From positions 558,001 through 622,000 of the forward strand of contig JACKAE010000004.1 in the NCBI GenBank assembly GCA_020635205.1: a stretch of 64,000 bases of DNA, written 5' to 3'. Each line of letters starts with the position of its first letter. The first letter of the stretch is position 1. A program made the translations under genes and the position numbers. Under the pieces are notes generated by a model. The model was given only the letters and a program-made list of their open reading frames with translations, ran no database searches and was not told the DNA's origin. Below are positions 26,634 through 34,471 of this stretch, one piece after another. This stretch comes from Ignavibacteria bacterium (GTDB taxonomy: Bacteria > Bacteroidota > Ignavibacteria > OLB7).

Positions 26634-26652
26634 GACTCCTCTCATGTATTTA

Positions 26653-27648
26653 TCACCAGCGATATCTCTCTTGGTGGAAAATCACGCGGCTTCCGAACGG
26701 CTCTAACATAAATGGCATCTCACGATAATCATCTAACGCCTCTCGAAGACTCTCCTGATCGCCTCTGCGACAGTAGCAGAGGAGGAATCCCCCTCCCCCC
26801 GCTCCACTAATCTTCCCCCCAACTGCACCGGCTGCGCGGGCACGCCCGTACATTTCATCGATTGTTGGGGTGGTGACACCACTGGCCAAACTCTTCTTCA
26901 ACTCCCAGTTTTTGTGGAGAATTTCTCCGATCTCGTCGAACTCTTCCCCTAACAGGGCAGTCCGAACGTCTGTTGCAAGTCCTTTGATTTTGTGGTGAGC
27001 TTCAACCGTGTCAACAATGCGTGCCTTCTGCTCATCTAAGATTGTGGCGGACTTCCTGACGATGTCGGTGAAGAAGAGAAGGAGGTTGCTGCCGAATCGT
27101 CGTTTCTGATGGCTATCCAAAGGGAGAAGCTCCACGTCAACGAAATCACCCAACTCATTCGCTCCGAACGTAAAGGCTCGCAACCCACCGTAGGCAGCAA
27201 TGTATTGATCCTGCACTCCAATAGGACGCCCTAAGATATCGATCTCAATCTCGCATGCCTGACGTGCCAACACTTCTCGCTCTACTTGCTTTCCTTGATA
27301 GTGGTAGAAGGCGTTTAGCAGACCAACAGTTAAGGATGAAGAGGAACCGAGACCCGACCCTTCGGATGGGATGTCGGCCATCATTGCAACTTCAAATCCA
27401 GATGTCATTCCAGTTAACCGGGCAGCCTCGCGTACTAAGTCGTGCTGAATATCGTCGACCCTCCCCACAATTTCCTTGCGCGAGTAGTCAACGTAGATTT
27501 TGTTATCGTACCTCGCATTGACAATTACGTAGATGTACTTGTCGATAGCAGTCGAAACTACGTATCCACCATGTTGACGGTAGTAGTCAGCAAGGTCAGT
27601 CCCCCCACCGGCAATACTAATACGAAGTGGTGTTTGTGTTATCAGCAT
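26653..27648 (-). CDS. hddA: D-glycero-alpha-D-manno-heptose-7-phosphate kinase
   Basis: GHMP-superfamily kinase of 331 residues, starting MLITQTPLRISIAGGGTDL, the typical HddA N-terminus. The ATP loop is P-x3-GSGLGSSSSL near residue 95, and the C-terminal GHMP motif is KISGAGGGGFLL. It phosphorylates heptose 7-phosphate at C1 on the way to GDP-D-glycero-alpha-D-manno-heptose. An upstream open frame would add 26 residues encoded by a palindromic repeat and is rejected. The partner nucleotidyltransferase gene lies immediately upstream and the phosphatase gmhB a few kb away, so the three pathway enzymes are all in this window. Confidence 0.88.
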   Translation of the reverse strand: MLITQTPLRISIAGGGTDLADYYRQHGGYVVSTAIDKYIYVIVNARYDNKIYVDYSRKEIVGRVDDIQHDLVREAARLTGMTSGFEVAMMADIPSEGSGLGSSSSLTVGLLNAFYHYQGKQVEREVLARQACEIEIDILGRPIGVQDQYIAAYGGLRAFTFGANELGDFVDVELLPLDSHQKRRFGSNLLLFFTDIVRKSATILDEQKARIVDTVEAHHKIKGLATDVRTALLGEEFDEIGEILHKNWELKKSLASGVTTPTIDEMYGRARAAGAVGGKISGAGGGGFLLCYCRRGDQESLREALDDYREMPFMLEPFGSRVIFHQERYRW

Positions 27649-27692
27649 TGAATTGATTCTGTTGCAATAATCGTGTGAACTCTGACTGTGGC

Positions 27693-27726
27693 TTATTAAC
27701 GCAGGCTGAAGGCCTGCCCCTACCAA
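27693..27726. repeat. Intergenic palindromic repeat (TTATTAACG family, copy 2)
   Basis: Starts TTATTAACG like the copy at 2802, then GCAGGC-TGAAG-GCCTGC, a perfect 6-bp palindrome, and CCCTACC. It lies between hddC and hddA; read on the minus strand it gives the peptide VGAGLQPALIS in front of hddA. Confidence 0.55.
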
Positions 27727-27728
27727 CC

Positions 27729-27774
27729 ACTCTACAAACTCTCAACTCTACGAACTCCCTACTCTACGAACTTC
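27729..27774. repeat. Three short tandem copies (about 15 bases) overlapping the 3' end of hddC
   Basis: Consecutive near-copies of ACTCTACGAACTC (ACTCTACAAACTC, ACTCTACGAACTC, ACTCTACGAACTT). The second and third encode the last residues of HddC (VRRVGSS). Confidence 0.55.
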
Positions 27775-28461
27775 TCCCCACTCCCTCTCGGCTCGTTCAA
27801 GACTTTCAAGTGTTCCAATATCTCTGATATATCCTTCAATCGGCATTCCGTTCATCCTGCCAACAAGATGTGGCATAACGTGCCCGCCAAAATCATATGG
27901 ATAAAATTCGGGACGAAGGTACTCAAAGAGTTTGGGACGGGCAATGAAGATGCCGGCTGATGCGAGGTCACCTTTCGGATTCTCCGGCTTCTCTTCGAAA
28001 GAGATAATTGTTCCCGAACTATCGAGTGAGGCAATACCGCATGCCGACGGATTCTCCGCGCGAAAGAGTCCAACAGTTAGTGGCGAAGGATGCCTCTGAT
28101 TGAACTGCCGTAACGCTGTGAGGTTTGCGTTGGTTAGATTATCTGCGTAGAGGATGTAGAATTGTTCCGCATCGGCAAAGATGCCCCTGTTTGCGTGAAG
28201 CGTCCCACCACTTCCGAGCAGTTGCTCTTCGTCAATCAGGTGAACCTGCAACTTTCTCGACTCCCCACCTAAAAACTCGCGCACTTTTTCGGGTAGATAG
28301 TGGAGGTTGATCCAAACTTCTGTGATACCATGTTCCTCGAGTAGATCGAACCACCACCCGAGAAGAGGTCGGCCATTGATTGGAACGAGACACTTCGGTA
28401 TCGTGTCGGTAATTGGTCGCAACCGGGTTCCGAGTCCTGCAGCAAGAAGTATTGCCTTCAT
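27748..28461 (-). CDS. hddC: Heptose-1-phosphate guanylyltransferase (nucleotidyltransferase family)
   Basis: Sugar-phosphate nucleotidyltransferase of 237 residues with the signature LAAGLGTRLRPITDTIPKCL at residues 6-25, the metal-binding YADNLTNANL near 105-114 and the conserved EEKPENPKGDLASAGI. The neighbour hddA and nearby gmhB make D-glycero-alpha-D-manno-heptose 1-phosphate guanylyltransferase the best guess; on sequence alone it could use another sugar phosphate. Its start overlaps the stop of the lipoate ligase gene (ATGA). The C-terminal VRRVGSS comes from a tandem repeat and is probably a recent extension. Confidence 0.78.
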   Translation of the reverse strand: MKAILLAAGLGTRLRPITDTIPKCLVPINGRPLLGWWFDLLEEHGITEVWINLHYLPEKVREFLGGESRKLQVHLIDEEQLLGSGGTLHANRGIFADAEQFYILYADNLTNANLTALRQFNQRHPSPLTVGLFRAENPSACGIASLDSSGTIISFEEKPENPKGDLASAGIFIARPKLFEYLRPEFYPYDFGGHVMPHLVGRMNGMPIEGYIRDIGTLESLERAEREWGEVRRVGSS

Positions 28462-29390
28462 ACAGTTCCCCCTTCTCCTTCACGTACTTGACGAAAAAAA
28501 TCAGCCACCTTCTCAAATGAAAATGGTTTCCCAACTAACGTTTGGAAAGGATAGTTCAGCGAGGTCTCTGGAGCATCGGGGATAACGCCTTGAATTACTC
28601 CATCCTCCACACGCAACAAAAACGCCCCTCCGCTCTCTATCACCTGTCTCACTACAAACTTTGGAGTTCTTCCAAAATTCCACTCCCAGGAATCATACTT
28701 TGTGCGAGCCAATTCTTCAACCTCTCTCCACTCACTTTCAGCAAGCACCTCTACCGTTGGATTCAAACCTGCATAGGAACGAATCAGCTCTTGAGTGAAA
28801 ACCTCTTGATCGATTTCTTCGGACAGTTCTTCCCGCAAGTTGACCACATCGCTCCGAACCGACTGTACCGCCTTTGAGTTCTCAACGTTGGCTTCAGGAC
28901 TGAGAACCGACGTCAACGCCGAGAGGTTTGTATTGAAGAGAAGCGTCCCGTGGCTCATCATTCTCCCCCGACTTGCAAACTGTGCATTGCCGGAGAATTT
29001 CCTTCCGTCGCTCAACACGAGGCTGTTACGGTTATTCAATCTCCCCTCTACCCCCATTCGCGTAAGAAGGTCGAGAACTGGGGAGAGAAATGGGAGGTAG
29101 TTGTTGTGTTTCTCCGGTGAGTGATCGGTGATGAGACTGAAATTCAGATTTCCCTCGTCGTGGTAGACAGCTCCACCACCTGAAATCCGTCGAACTAAGC
29201 GGATACCGTTGGCTCCAGCAAACGTGTGGTTGATCTCTTCGAGAGCATTCTGGTGTTTCCCAATAACGACTGTTGGCTCGTTGATGTAAACCAGTAGATA
29301 GTCTCCCTCTTTCCTCGTCCGAACGACATACTCTTCCAACGCAAGATTCAACCGTGGATCGGAGCTATTTCTGTTATCGATAAGGATCAT
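28458..29390 (-). CDS. lplA: Lipoate-protein ligase A-type enzyme
   Basis: BPL/LplA-family ligase of 310 residues from the ATG at 29388-29390 (MILIDNRNSSDPRLNLALEE); the open frame 12 codons longer is not family-like. Signature RRISGGGAVYHDEGNLNFSL near residues 67-86, IGKHQNALEEIN before it, KFSGNAQF for the adenylate site, and a C-terminal accessory domain (about 235-310) of the kind needed to activate lipoate. It attaches lipoate to 2-oxo-acid dehydrogenases and the glycine cleavage H protein. Sandwiched between an ABC exporter and the heptose genes; the four-base overlap with hddC shows co-translation without an obvious functional link. Confidence 0.9.
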   Translation of the reverse strand: MILIDNRNSSDPRLNLALEEYVVRTRKEGDYLLVYINEPTVVIGKHQNALEEINHTFAGANGIRLVRRISGGGAVYHDEGNLNFSLITDHSPEKHNNYLPFLSPVLDLLTRMGVEGRLNNRNSLVLSDGRKFSGNAQFASRGRMMSHGTLLFNTNLSALTSVLSPEANVENSKAVQSVRSDVVNLREELSEEIDQEVFTQELIRSYAGLNPTVEVLAESEWREVEELARTKYDSWEWNFGRTPKFVVRQVIESGGAFLLRVEDGVIQGVIPDAPETSLNYPFQTLVGKPFSFEKVADFFRQVREGEGGTV

Positions 29391-29433
29391 GGTTTCTGGT
29401 TGTGTCGAGCAGAACCTCTGTTCCACTTCACTG

Positions 29434-31308
29434 CTACGCTGGACGATACCCCTCGGCTTGCATCAAGAATAGTTCGCTGTAGAGTCCACCACTTTCTACT
29501 AATTCTGAGTGCGTTCCCTCCTCTTCTACCATACCATCGCGAAGCACAACAATCCGATCAGCCATTCTCACTGTAGAGAATCGGTGCGAAATAATTATTG
29601 CCATTCTCCCCTTTACAAGCTCTGAGAAGCGGAGAAATACTTGATACTCCGCCCGTGCGTCGAGGGCAGCAGTCGGTTCATCGAGGATTAGAATCTGGGT
29701 TTCCCTCAAATAGGCTCTGGCCAGTGCGATCTTCTGCCACTCCCCTCCGGAAAGATTTACCCCCCCATCGAAACGCCTCCCGAGCATCTGATTCCATCCC
29801 TTCGGAAATCGTTCTAACAGATCCGAGGCAAGTGATTTATCGGCAGCGGTCATCATCTCATCAGGAATCATCTCCCCCTCTTCCCTGTCAAGGTGTTGCC
29901 CCATCTGTTCAATGTCCCCCACGCCGATATTCTCGTTGAACTGCAACTCATACTTCACAAAGTCCTGAAAGATAACGCCGATTGCTCGACGTAAAGACGA
30001 CAGATCGTATTCCCGCAAATCTCTCCCATCTAAAAGAATTCGGCCTTCAGTTGGATCGTAGAGTCGGGCAATCAACTTTGTCAACGTTGTCTTCCCCGCT
30101 CCATTCTCACCAACAAAGGCAATCCGTTCTCCCGGCTTCAACGTGAATGATACATTGCGTACAGCCCATCGATCGCTCCCCGGATATTTGAAACCAACGT
30201 TCTCGAAAACAAATCCCCCCTCGAGTGGTACTGGAACTTCTACAGCGTTGGGAAGCGAAGTTATTGTCGGCTCTACTTCAAAGAAATCGAACAGATCTTT
30301 CAGGTAGAGACTCCCCTCTTGAATCCTACTGGCGTCAGCTAAAATCTGACTCATTCTGCTTCTTGCCTGCATAAATGAACCGGAGAGGAAGGTAAGCGTG
30401 CCTATTGTGATAACCCCAGCAACTGCGTCGAAGAGGATAACAACGTAGGCAGTGTAGTATCCAGCCTCACCGACAAAGGAGAGGATTGTAGAGACAATTG
30501 CTTTTCTGATTGAGAGACGCTTATTCTCCTCGTAGAACTGGTCGGCAAGGATGCGATAGCGTTCAGTAATCCAGTTGGAAAGGCCAAACGTTTTTATCTC
30601 CCTTGCAGTCTCGTTACTTGCTCCAATGTACCGATAGTAGTCAAGCCGCCGCCGCTGCGGAGTCCAACTGTAGAGGAGTGAATAGCCGAGGGCGGCATAG
30701 CGGGTTTCGCCTAAGAAGTTGGGGATTACGGCCAACAGGAGAAGAAGGAAGAGCCAATGGTTGTAGATTAGAAGTCCGGCTGCAAGCGAGGCAAGAGTGA
30801 TCATACCTTGACCAATGTTGAGCAACTGCGTTAACAGAGCAATTCTGTTTACGGTCTGCCGCCGCGCACGCTCCATCTTATCGTAAAACTCAGGGTCTTC
30901 AAACTGTGCTAAGTCGAGCGTTGCGGAGTGTTCCATCATCCGCACACTGGTCAAGTTCGAAAAGAGATCACCGAGAAGACTTTCAACTAAAGATGAGATG
31001 CGGGACAGAATCTCTCCAGTGACTACAACTGCAATTTCGATTCCAATCAGCGACCAAAGTCGGTCTAAGTTTCCCATCCCCTCTGTTGCTGCAAGGGAAA
31101 TCACCTCATCGATAATCAGTTTCCCAACCCAGAGCGAGGCAACGGGGACAAGTGACCGGAGAATTCGGATCAGAATAATTGTGAGAGTGTACCCACGATG
31201 AGTTTCCCACACCATGCGAAGGAGTCTTGGAACGTAGCGAAGCGACCGCAGGCGTTCTCTAAAGCTCGGTTGACTCTCGTCACTTTGTGGTCGTATCGGT
31301 CTAATCAT
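29434..31308 (-). CDS. ABC exporter, fused membrane and ATPase domains
   Basis: 624 residues. The N-terminal half has six predicted membrane helices (about residues 35-340); the C-terminal half is an ATPase with Walker A GENGAGKTTL near residue 400, signature LSGGEWQKIALARA near 519, Walker B ILILDEPTAALD and the H loop ISHRFSTVRMA. Half-transporters of this type work as dimers and export lipids, glycolipids, peptides or drugs. Its place upstream of lplA-hddC-hddA suggests a possible envelope-glycan role, but no substrate can be assigned. A perfect 9-bp hairpin includes its start codon (31306-31326), which may lower translation initiation. Confidence 0.92.
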   Translation of the reverse strand: MIRPIRPQSDESQPSFRERLRSLRYVPRLLRMVWETHRGYTLTIILIRILRSLVPVASLWVGKLIIDEVISLAATEGMGNLDRLWSLIGIEIAVVVTGEILSRISSLVESLLGDLFSNLTSVRMMEHSATLDLAQFEDPEFYDKMERARRQTVNRIALLTQLLNIGQGMITLASLAAGLLIYNHWLFLLLLLAVIPNFLGETRYAALGYSLLYSWTPQRRRLDYYRYIGASNETAREIKTFGLSNWITERYRILADQFYEENKRLSIRKAIVSTILSFVGEAGYYTAYVVILFDAVAGVITIGTLTFLSGSFMQARSRMSQILADASRIQEGSLYLKDLFDFFEVEPTITSLPNAVEVPVPLEGGFVFENVGFKYPGSDRWAVRNVSFTLKPGERIAFVGENGAGKTTLTKLIARLYDPTEGRILLDGRDLREYDLSSLRRAIGVIFQDFVKYELQFNENIGVGDIEQMGQHLDREEGEMIPDEMMTAADKSLASDLLERFPKGWNQMLGRRFDGGVNLSGGEWQKIALARAYLRETQILILDEPTAALDARAEYQVFLRFSELVKGRMAIIISHRFSTVRMADRIVVLRDGMVEEEGTHSELVESGGLYSELFLMQAEGYRPA

Positions 31309-31326
31309 TCGGTAATCTACCGAATG
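31306..31326 (-). promoter_or_regulatory. Perfect hairpin including the ABC exporter start codon
   Basis: CATTCGGTA (31306-31314) and TACCGAATG (31318-31326) are perfect complements around a 3-base loop. In the mRNA the start codon ATG is the last three bases of the 3' arm, so folding would hide it; alternatively the palindrome is a repressor-binding site. Confidence 0.5.
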
Positions 31327-31454
31327 CCGTGAGAATCCCCTATTTCTCTCTCAGATTCCAACCCCAACTATGACTTCAATCGACTTCACCCTTGCCAAGA
31401 AATAGACTTTGCCCTCCTTCCCATCAAACATTTTATCCCACTAACCTCCACTCA

Positions 31455-31486
31455 CTTTGAATTTTGCCTTTTGAATTTTGAATTCT
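31455..31486. repeat. TTTTGAATT repeat, copy b
   Basis: TTTGAATTTTGCCTTTTGAA followed by TTTTGAATTC, nearly identical to the copy at 32038. It sits upstream of a small lipoprotein gene. Confidence 0.55.
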
Positions 31487-31518
31487 TCACTACCTTTGTC
31501 CCGCACTGACAAACATCT

Positions 31519-31920
31519 ATGGCTACACAACACATTCTTCTATTCGGTTGCATTCTCTGCTCTACACTTCTCTTCTCGTGTGGAGGTGAAAAACCTGCAA
31601 CGCCCGAACAGAGTGCAGAGATACAAGAGGCAATCGACTCGGCACGCACATACATGCAGAGATCGAAAAGATTTCTTCGGCTCGGAATCTCTGAAACACC
31701 TGAAATTGGTTCAGCCCCTGACCTATTCGCTTCTGAGGAGAAGGGGATTCACTTGGTAAGCCAGGATGTAATCGCCACACTCCGTGGCGACAGTGCGGAA
31801 ATACTTTTTGGACTCACAATTCCGAAAGATTCAACTGGAAAGGAGAAGCGGGATGCCGTTGTTCGGATGATTAGAAACGACAGTGGGTGGCGTGGAAGAG
31901 GAGTCTACATTGTTGAGTAG
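31519..31920 (+). CDS. Small lipoprotein of unknown function
   Basis: 133 residues with a lipoprotein signal (residues 1-21, STLLFSC, lipid-modified Cys21). The mature domain has a helical stretch rich in Glu and Ala (PEQSAEIQEAIDSARTYMQR) and then a beta-rich part ending in DSGWRGRGVYIVE, a pattern seen in small NTF2-like exported proteins. No function can be assigned. It stands alone between the divergent ABC exporter and the convergent gmhB. Confidence 0.65.
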   Translation: MATQHILLFGCILCSTLLFSCGGEKPATPEQSAEIQEAIDSARTYMQRSKRFLRLGISETPEIGSAPDLFASEEKGIHLVSQDVIATLRGDSAEILFGLTIPKDSTGKEKRDAVVRMIRNDSGWRGRGVYIVE

Positions 31921-32028
31921 GAGTTCAGTGGATATCGATCTCCCCCGACTGGAAGTCGAGGGTTAATGAGAGTTCCTATCACATCTGATCTGACGGCTCT
32001 ATAAAAAGGAACCATGATCCCGTTGAAG

Positions 32029-32604
32029 CTACATCCTCCCATTTTGAATTTTGCCTTTTGAATCTTGAATTACCCCCCTACCTCCTACGATGCTTGTCCA
32101 GACCTCATAAAGATCACTCCCTCGAATCATTCCTTTTGTTGGAGTTCCCTCCTCAGCAATCCGTGCCGTCTTGCACTTCGCCTCAATACCTGCTTCAATA
32201 TCGGTCTCACTATCGCCGATCATCCACGACTCTTTTAGCTCAAGGTTGAACTCTTCGGCCCCCTGTAGAATCATTCCCCCTCTCGGCTTACGGCAATCAC
32301 ACCCGGAATCGTTATCGTGTGGACAGTAGAAAATGCCATCAAATTTGTGACCAGAGCGTCGCGCAAGCTCACCTTGCATTGCTTCGTGAATGGCCGACAG
32401 ATCATCTTCGGTCATTAACTGTAGAGCAATCCCACGCTGATTCGTGACAAGGATCACAACATATCCAGCTTCGTGCATCTTCGGGAGCACATCAAAGATA
32501 TCGGGCAGGAACTCAAACTCCTCCCACATCTTCACATAGTCACCAACGCGGCGGCGGTTCACGACTCCATCTCGATCGAGAAAAATCCCCTTCTTTTTCC
32601 TCAT
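32029..32604 (-). CDS. gmhB: D-glycero-D-manno-heptose-1,7-bisphosphate 7-phosphatase
   Basis: HAD-family phosphatase of 191 residues. Catalytic D10-x-D12 in IFLDRDGVVN, Thr in VTNQRGI, a zinc site of C-P-H...C-D-C in YCPHDNDSGCDCRKP, and the magnesium motif MIGDSETDIEAG. It removes the 7-phosphate from heptose 1,7-bisphosphate, the step between HddA and HddC. It is separated from those two genes by about 3.5 kb holding the exporter and lipoate ligase. The last 13 or so residues (VIQDSKGKIQNGRM) are encoded by a TTTTGAATT-type repeat and look like a recent C-terminal replacement. Confidence 0.88.
   Translation of the reverse strand: MRKKKGIFLDRDGVVNRRRVGDYVKMWEEFEFLPDIFDVLPKMHEAGYVVILVTNQRGIALQLMTEDDLSAIHEAMQGELARRSGHKFDGIFYCPHDNDSGCDCRKPRGGMILQGAEEFNLELKESWMIGDSETDIEAGIEAKCKTARIAEEGTPTKGMIRGSDLYEVWTSIVGGRGVIQDSKGKIQNGRM
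32038..32071. repeat. TTTTGAATT repeat, copy c, inside the 3' end of gmhB
   Basis: ATTTTGAATTTTGCCTTTTG followed by AATCTTGAATTA, nearly the same as copy b at 31455. It is translated on the minus strand as the C-terminal tail of GmhB. Confidence 0.6.
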
Positions 32605-32677
32605 TGCAAACTCGTTATCTCATTCTCAAGTTTTCGAATCAAAATTTCTGACTCATTGAAAGTCTCTGTTCGGTTCG

Positions 32678-32708
32678 TTGTCCCAACAGTCTCAATCTCG
32701 TACCTTTG
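32678..32708 (+). promoter_or_regulatory. Promoter of the enoyl-reductase-like gene (TTG-N20-TACCTTTG)
   Basis: TTG at 32678-32680, exactly 20 bases, then TACCTTTG at 32701-32708: a full match to the Bacteroidota TTTG/TAnnTTTG promoter with the usual spacing. Transcription would start near 32715, about 20 bases before the ATG at 32736. Confidence 0.6.
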
Positions 32709-32735
32709 CGCCTTACATTCAAAGAAACGATACAG

Positions 32736-33563
32736 ATGGAATCATTACCGAACACGAAATACGGGCTGATCTTAGGTGCATCGAGCGGCTTCGGTGCAGC
32801 CACAGGAATTGCTTTAGCAAAGCGTGGATATAACATTATTGGCGTTCACTTGGATCGTTCCGCCACAATACCGGAAGTAGAACGTGTCCGATCTGAAATT
32901 GAATCGCACGGAGTTACCACCCACTTCTTCAACGTTAACGCTGCCGACGCTGCGAAGCGTGGGGAGGTGCTCGACGAGATTGGAAATCTTTTTGCAGAGA
33001 ATAGTGGTGGAACAATCCAACTGCTCCTCCACTCTCTCGCCTTCGGCACACTACGTCCTTTAGTTCCATCTGGAGGTGAAAAAGGGGTAACCCAATCCCA
33101 ACTTGAGATGACGCTCGACGTGATGGCAAACAGTCTCGTCTACTGGACACAAGAGATTGTCGGGCGAGGGCTGATGGGTGAAGGTGGAAGAATTCTTGCT
33201 CTGACAAGTTCCGGCTCGCGTCACGTTCTACCAAACTACGGTCCTGTATCCGCAGCAAAATCTGCTCTCGAAAGCTACTGTCGCCAACTTGCTTTCGAGC
33301 TTGGGAGCCAACAGATAAGCGTAAATGCTATCGAAGCAGGAGTAACAGATACACCCGCACTCCGGAAGATTCCCGGAAACGAAGCGATTATCGAAAACGC
33401 CCGGAAACGCAATCCAAACAAACGACTAACAACTGCCGAAGAGGTAGCCAAGATCATCGGACTCATCGCATCAGAAGATGGAGGTTGGATTAATGGAACA
33501 ACAATTCGCGTTGATGGTGGGGAGAGTATAGTTGAACTTGACTGGAGAGAGAACCAGGCATGA
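32736..33563 (+). CDS. Enoyl-ACP reductase-like short-chain dehydrogenase
   Basis: Classical-size SDR of 275 residues from the ATG at 32736; the open frame ten codons longer begins inside the promoter. Cofactor motif GASSGFGAATG near residues 13-23, LLLHSLAFG (reminiscent of the HS-x-A-F strand of FabI/FabL), TSSGS, and catalytic Y-x6-K in NYGPVSAAK; the C-terminal GWINGTTIRVDGG is typical. The best guess is a FabL/FabI-type enoyl reductase for fatty-acid elongation, but other SDR roles are possible. The stop overlaps the start of nanE by four bases (ATGA). Confidence 0.78.
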   Translation: MESLPNTKYGLILGASSGFGAATGIALAKRGYNIIGVHLDRSATIPEVERVRSEIESHGVTTHFFNVNAADAAKRGEVLDEIGNLFAENSGGTIQLLLHSLAFGTLRPLVPSGGEKGVTQSQLEMTLDVMANSLVYWTQEIVGRGLMGEGGRILALTSSGSRHVLPNYGPVSAAKSALESYCRQLAFELGSQQISVNAIEAGVTDTPALRKIPGNEAIIENARKRNPNKRLTTAEEVAKIIGLIASEDGGWINGTTIRVDGGESIVELDWRENQA

Positions 33564-34267
33564 GTAGAACGATTGAAGGAATGATTCACCGAGGTGTGGT
33601 AGTCAGTTGCCAACTGGATCCAAACGAGCCACTTCACTGGCCAAGCCACTGCGCTCTCTTTGCCCAGTCAGCAATGTTGGGAGGGGCAGTCGGCATTCGT
33701 GCAGAGGGGTTGGATAACATCAAGGAGATTCGGGCTACAGTGCGGCTGCCGATTATTGGCTGCATTCGTGGCAACTACGACGATGACCTCCCGTTAGTCA
33801 CCCCCGACATGGCTGCCGTCGACAACCTCTACCGCGTTGGCGTCGACGTGATTGCCATCGACGCAACCAGCCGCCAACGTCCCGGCACAATTATCGACGG
33901 AACACGCTTCCTCGGCGACATGCGGAAACGCTACCCAGCCCACCTCCTCCTCGCTGACATTTCATCTGTTGAAGAAGGGATCAAAGCTGTTGAGGCTGGG
34001 GCAGACGCACTTTCCACCGTACTCTTCGGCAGAACACCTGAGACGATGGAACTTGCAGCATCCCCTGAAGATCACTTAGAACTTCTCCACAAGCTTGCCT
34101 CTGCAATCAACCAACCCGTCTTCGCCGAAGGCTTCATCTGGAACACAGCCGACGCTGAAGCTGCCCTGAATGCAGGAGCCTACGGTGTTATCGTCGGCGG
34201 AGCAATCACACGTCCCCGCGTGCTAACGCAAATTTTTGCGGAGACGGTTGAGTCGGTGTTGATGTAA
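33560..34267 (+). CDS. nanE: N-acylmannosamine-6-phosphate 2-epimerase
   Basis: TIM-barrel enzyme of 235 residues matching NanE length. Motifs VVSCQLDPNEPLH near the start, GIRAEGLDNIKEIR, PIIGCIRGNY, DVIAIDATSRQRP and the phosphate-binding GAYGVIVGGAITRP near the end are family features. It interconverts N-acetylmannosamine 6-phosphate and N-acetylglucosamine 6-phosphate, connecting sialic acid or ManNAc use with amino-sugar metabolism. No nanA, nanK or sialic acid transporter is in the window. Four-base overlap with the preceding SDR gene shows translational coupling, an unusual pairing. Confidence 0.9.
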   Translation: MSRTIEGMIHRGVVVSCQLDPNEPLHWPSHCALFAQSAMLGGAVGIRAEGLDNIKEIRATVRLPIIGCIRGNYDDDLPLVTPDMAAVDNLYRVGVDVIAIDATSRQRPGTIIDGTRFLGDMRKRYPAHLLLADISSVEEGIKAVEAGADALSTVLFGRTPETMELAASPEDHLELLHKLASAINQPVFAEGFIWNTADAEAALNAGAYGVIVGGAITRPRVLTQIFAETVESVLM

Positions 34268-34274
34268 TTGGGAC

Positions 34275-34313
34275 ACGCAAAGTCGCGAAGAGCGCGAAGA
34301 GCGCGAAGAGTTT
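34275..34313. repeat. CTTTGCG-type repeat with three tandem CGCGAAGAG units
   Basis: ACACGCAAAGT is followed by three perfect 9-base units CGCGAAGAG (34284-34310). Same family as 2879, 9486, 22271 and 59646 read on the other strand. It lies just after nanE. Confidence 0.6.
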
Positions 34314-34471
34314 GCTAAGTAGTTTTGAACTTCGGCATTATTGACACCTGACTCGAAGTATCAGATGGGAAGAGTCTCCCCTCTGTGATTCTAGTGCTCT
34401 TAGTGGTGATTCTTCTCTACTACCTACCTGATACGATTGCTCGAACTGGTTGCTCCCCAGGCATTTCCTCA

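Noticed and set aside
27649..27726. N-terminal extension of HddA (MVGAGLQPALISHSQ...)
   Set aside because: The extra residues are encoded by a palindromic intergenic repeat, and the family starts at MLITQTPLRIS.
34275..34313. CRISPR-like tandem units (CGCGAAGAG three times)
   Set aside because: Units are contiguous 9-mers with no spacers, and no cas genes are nearby.
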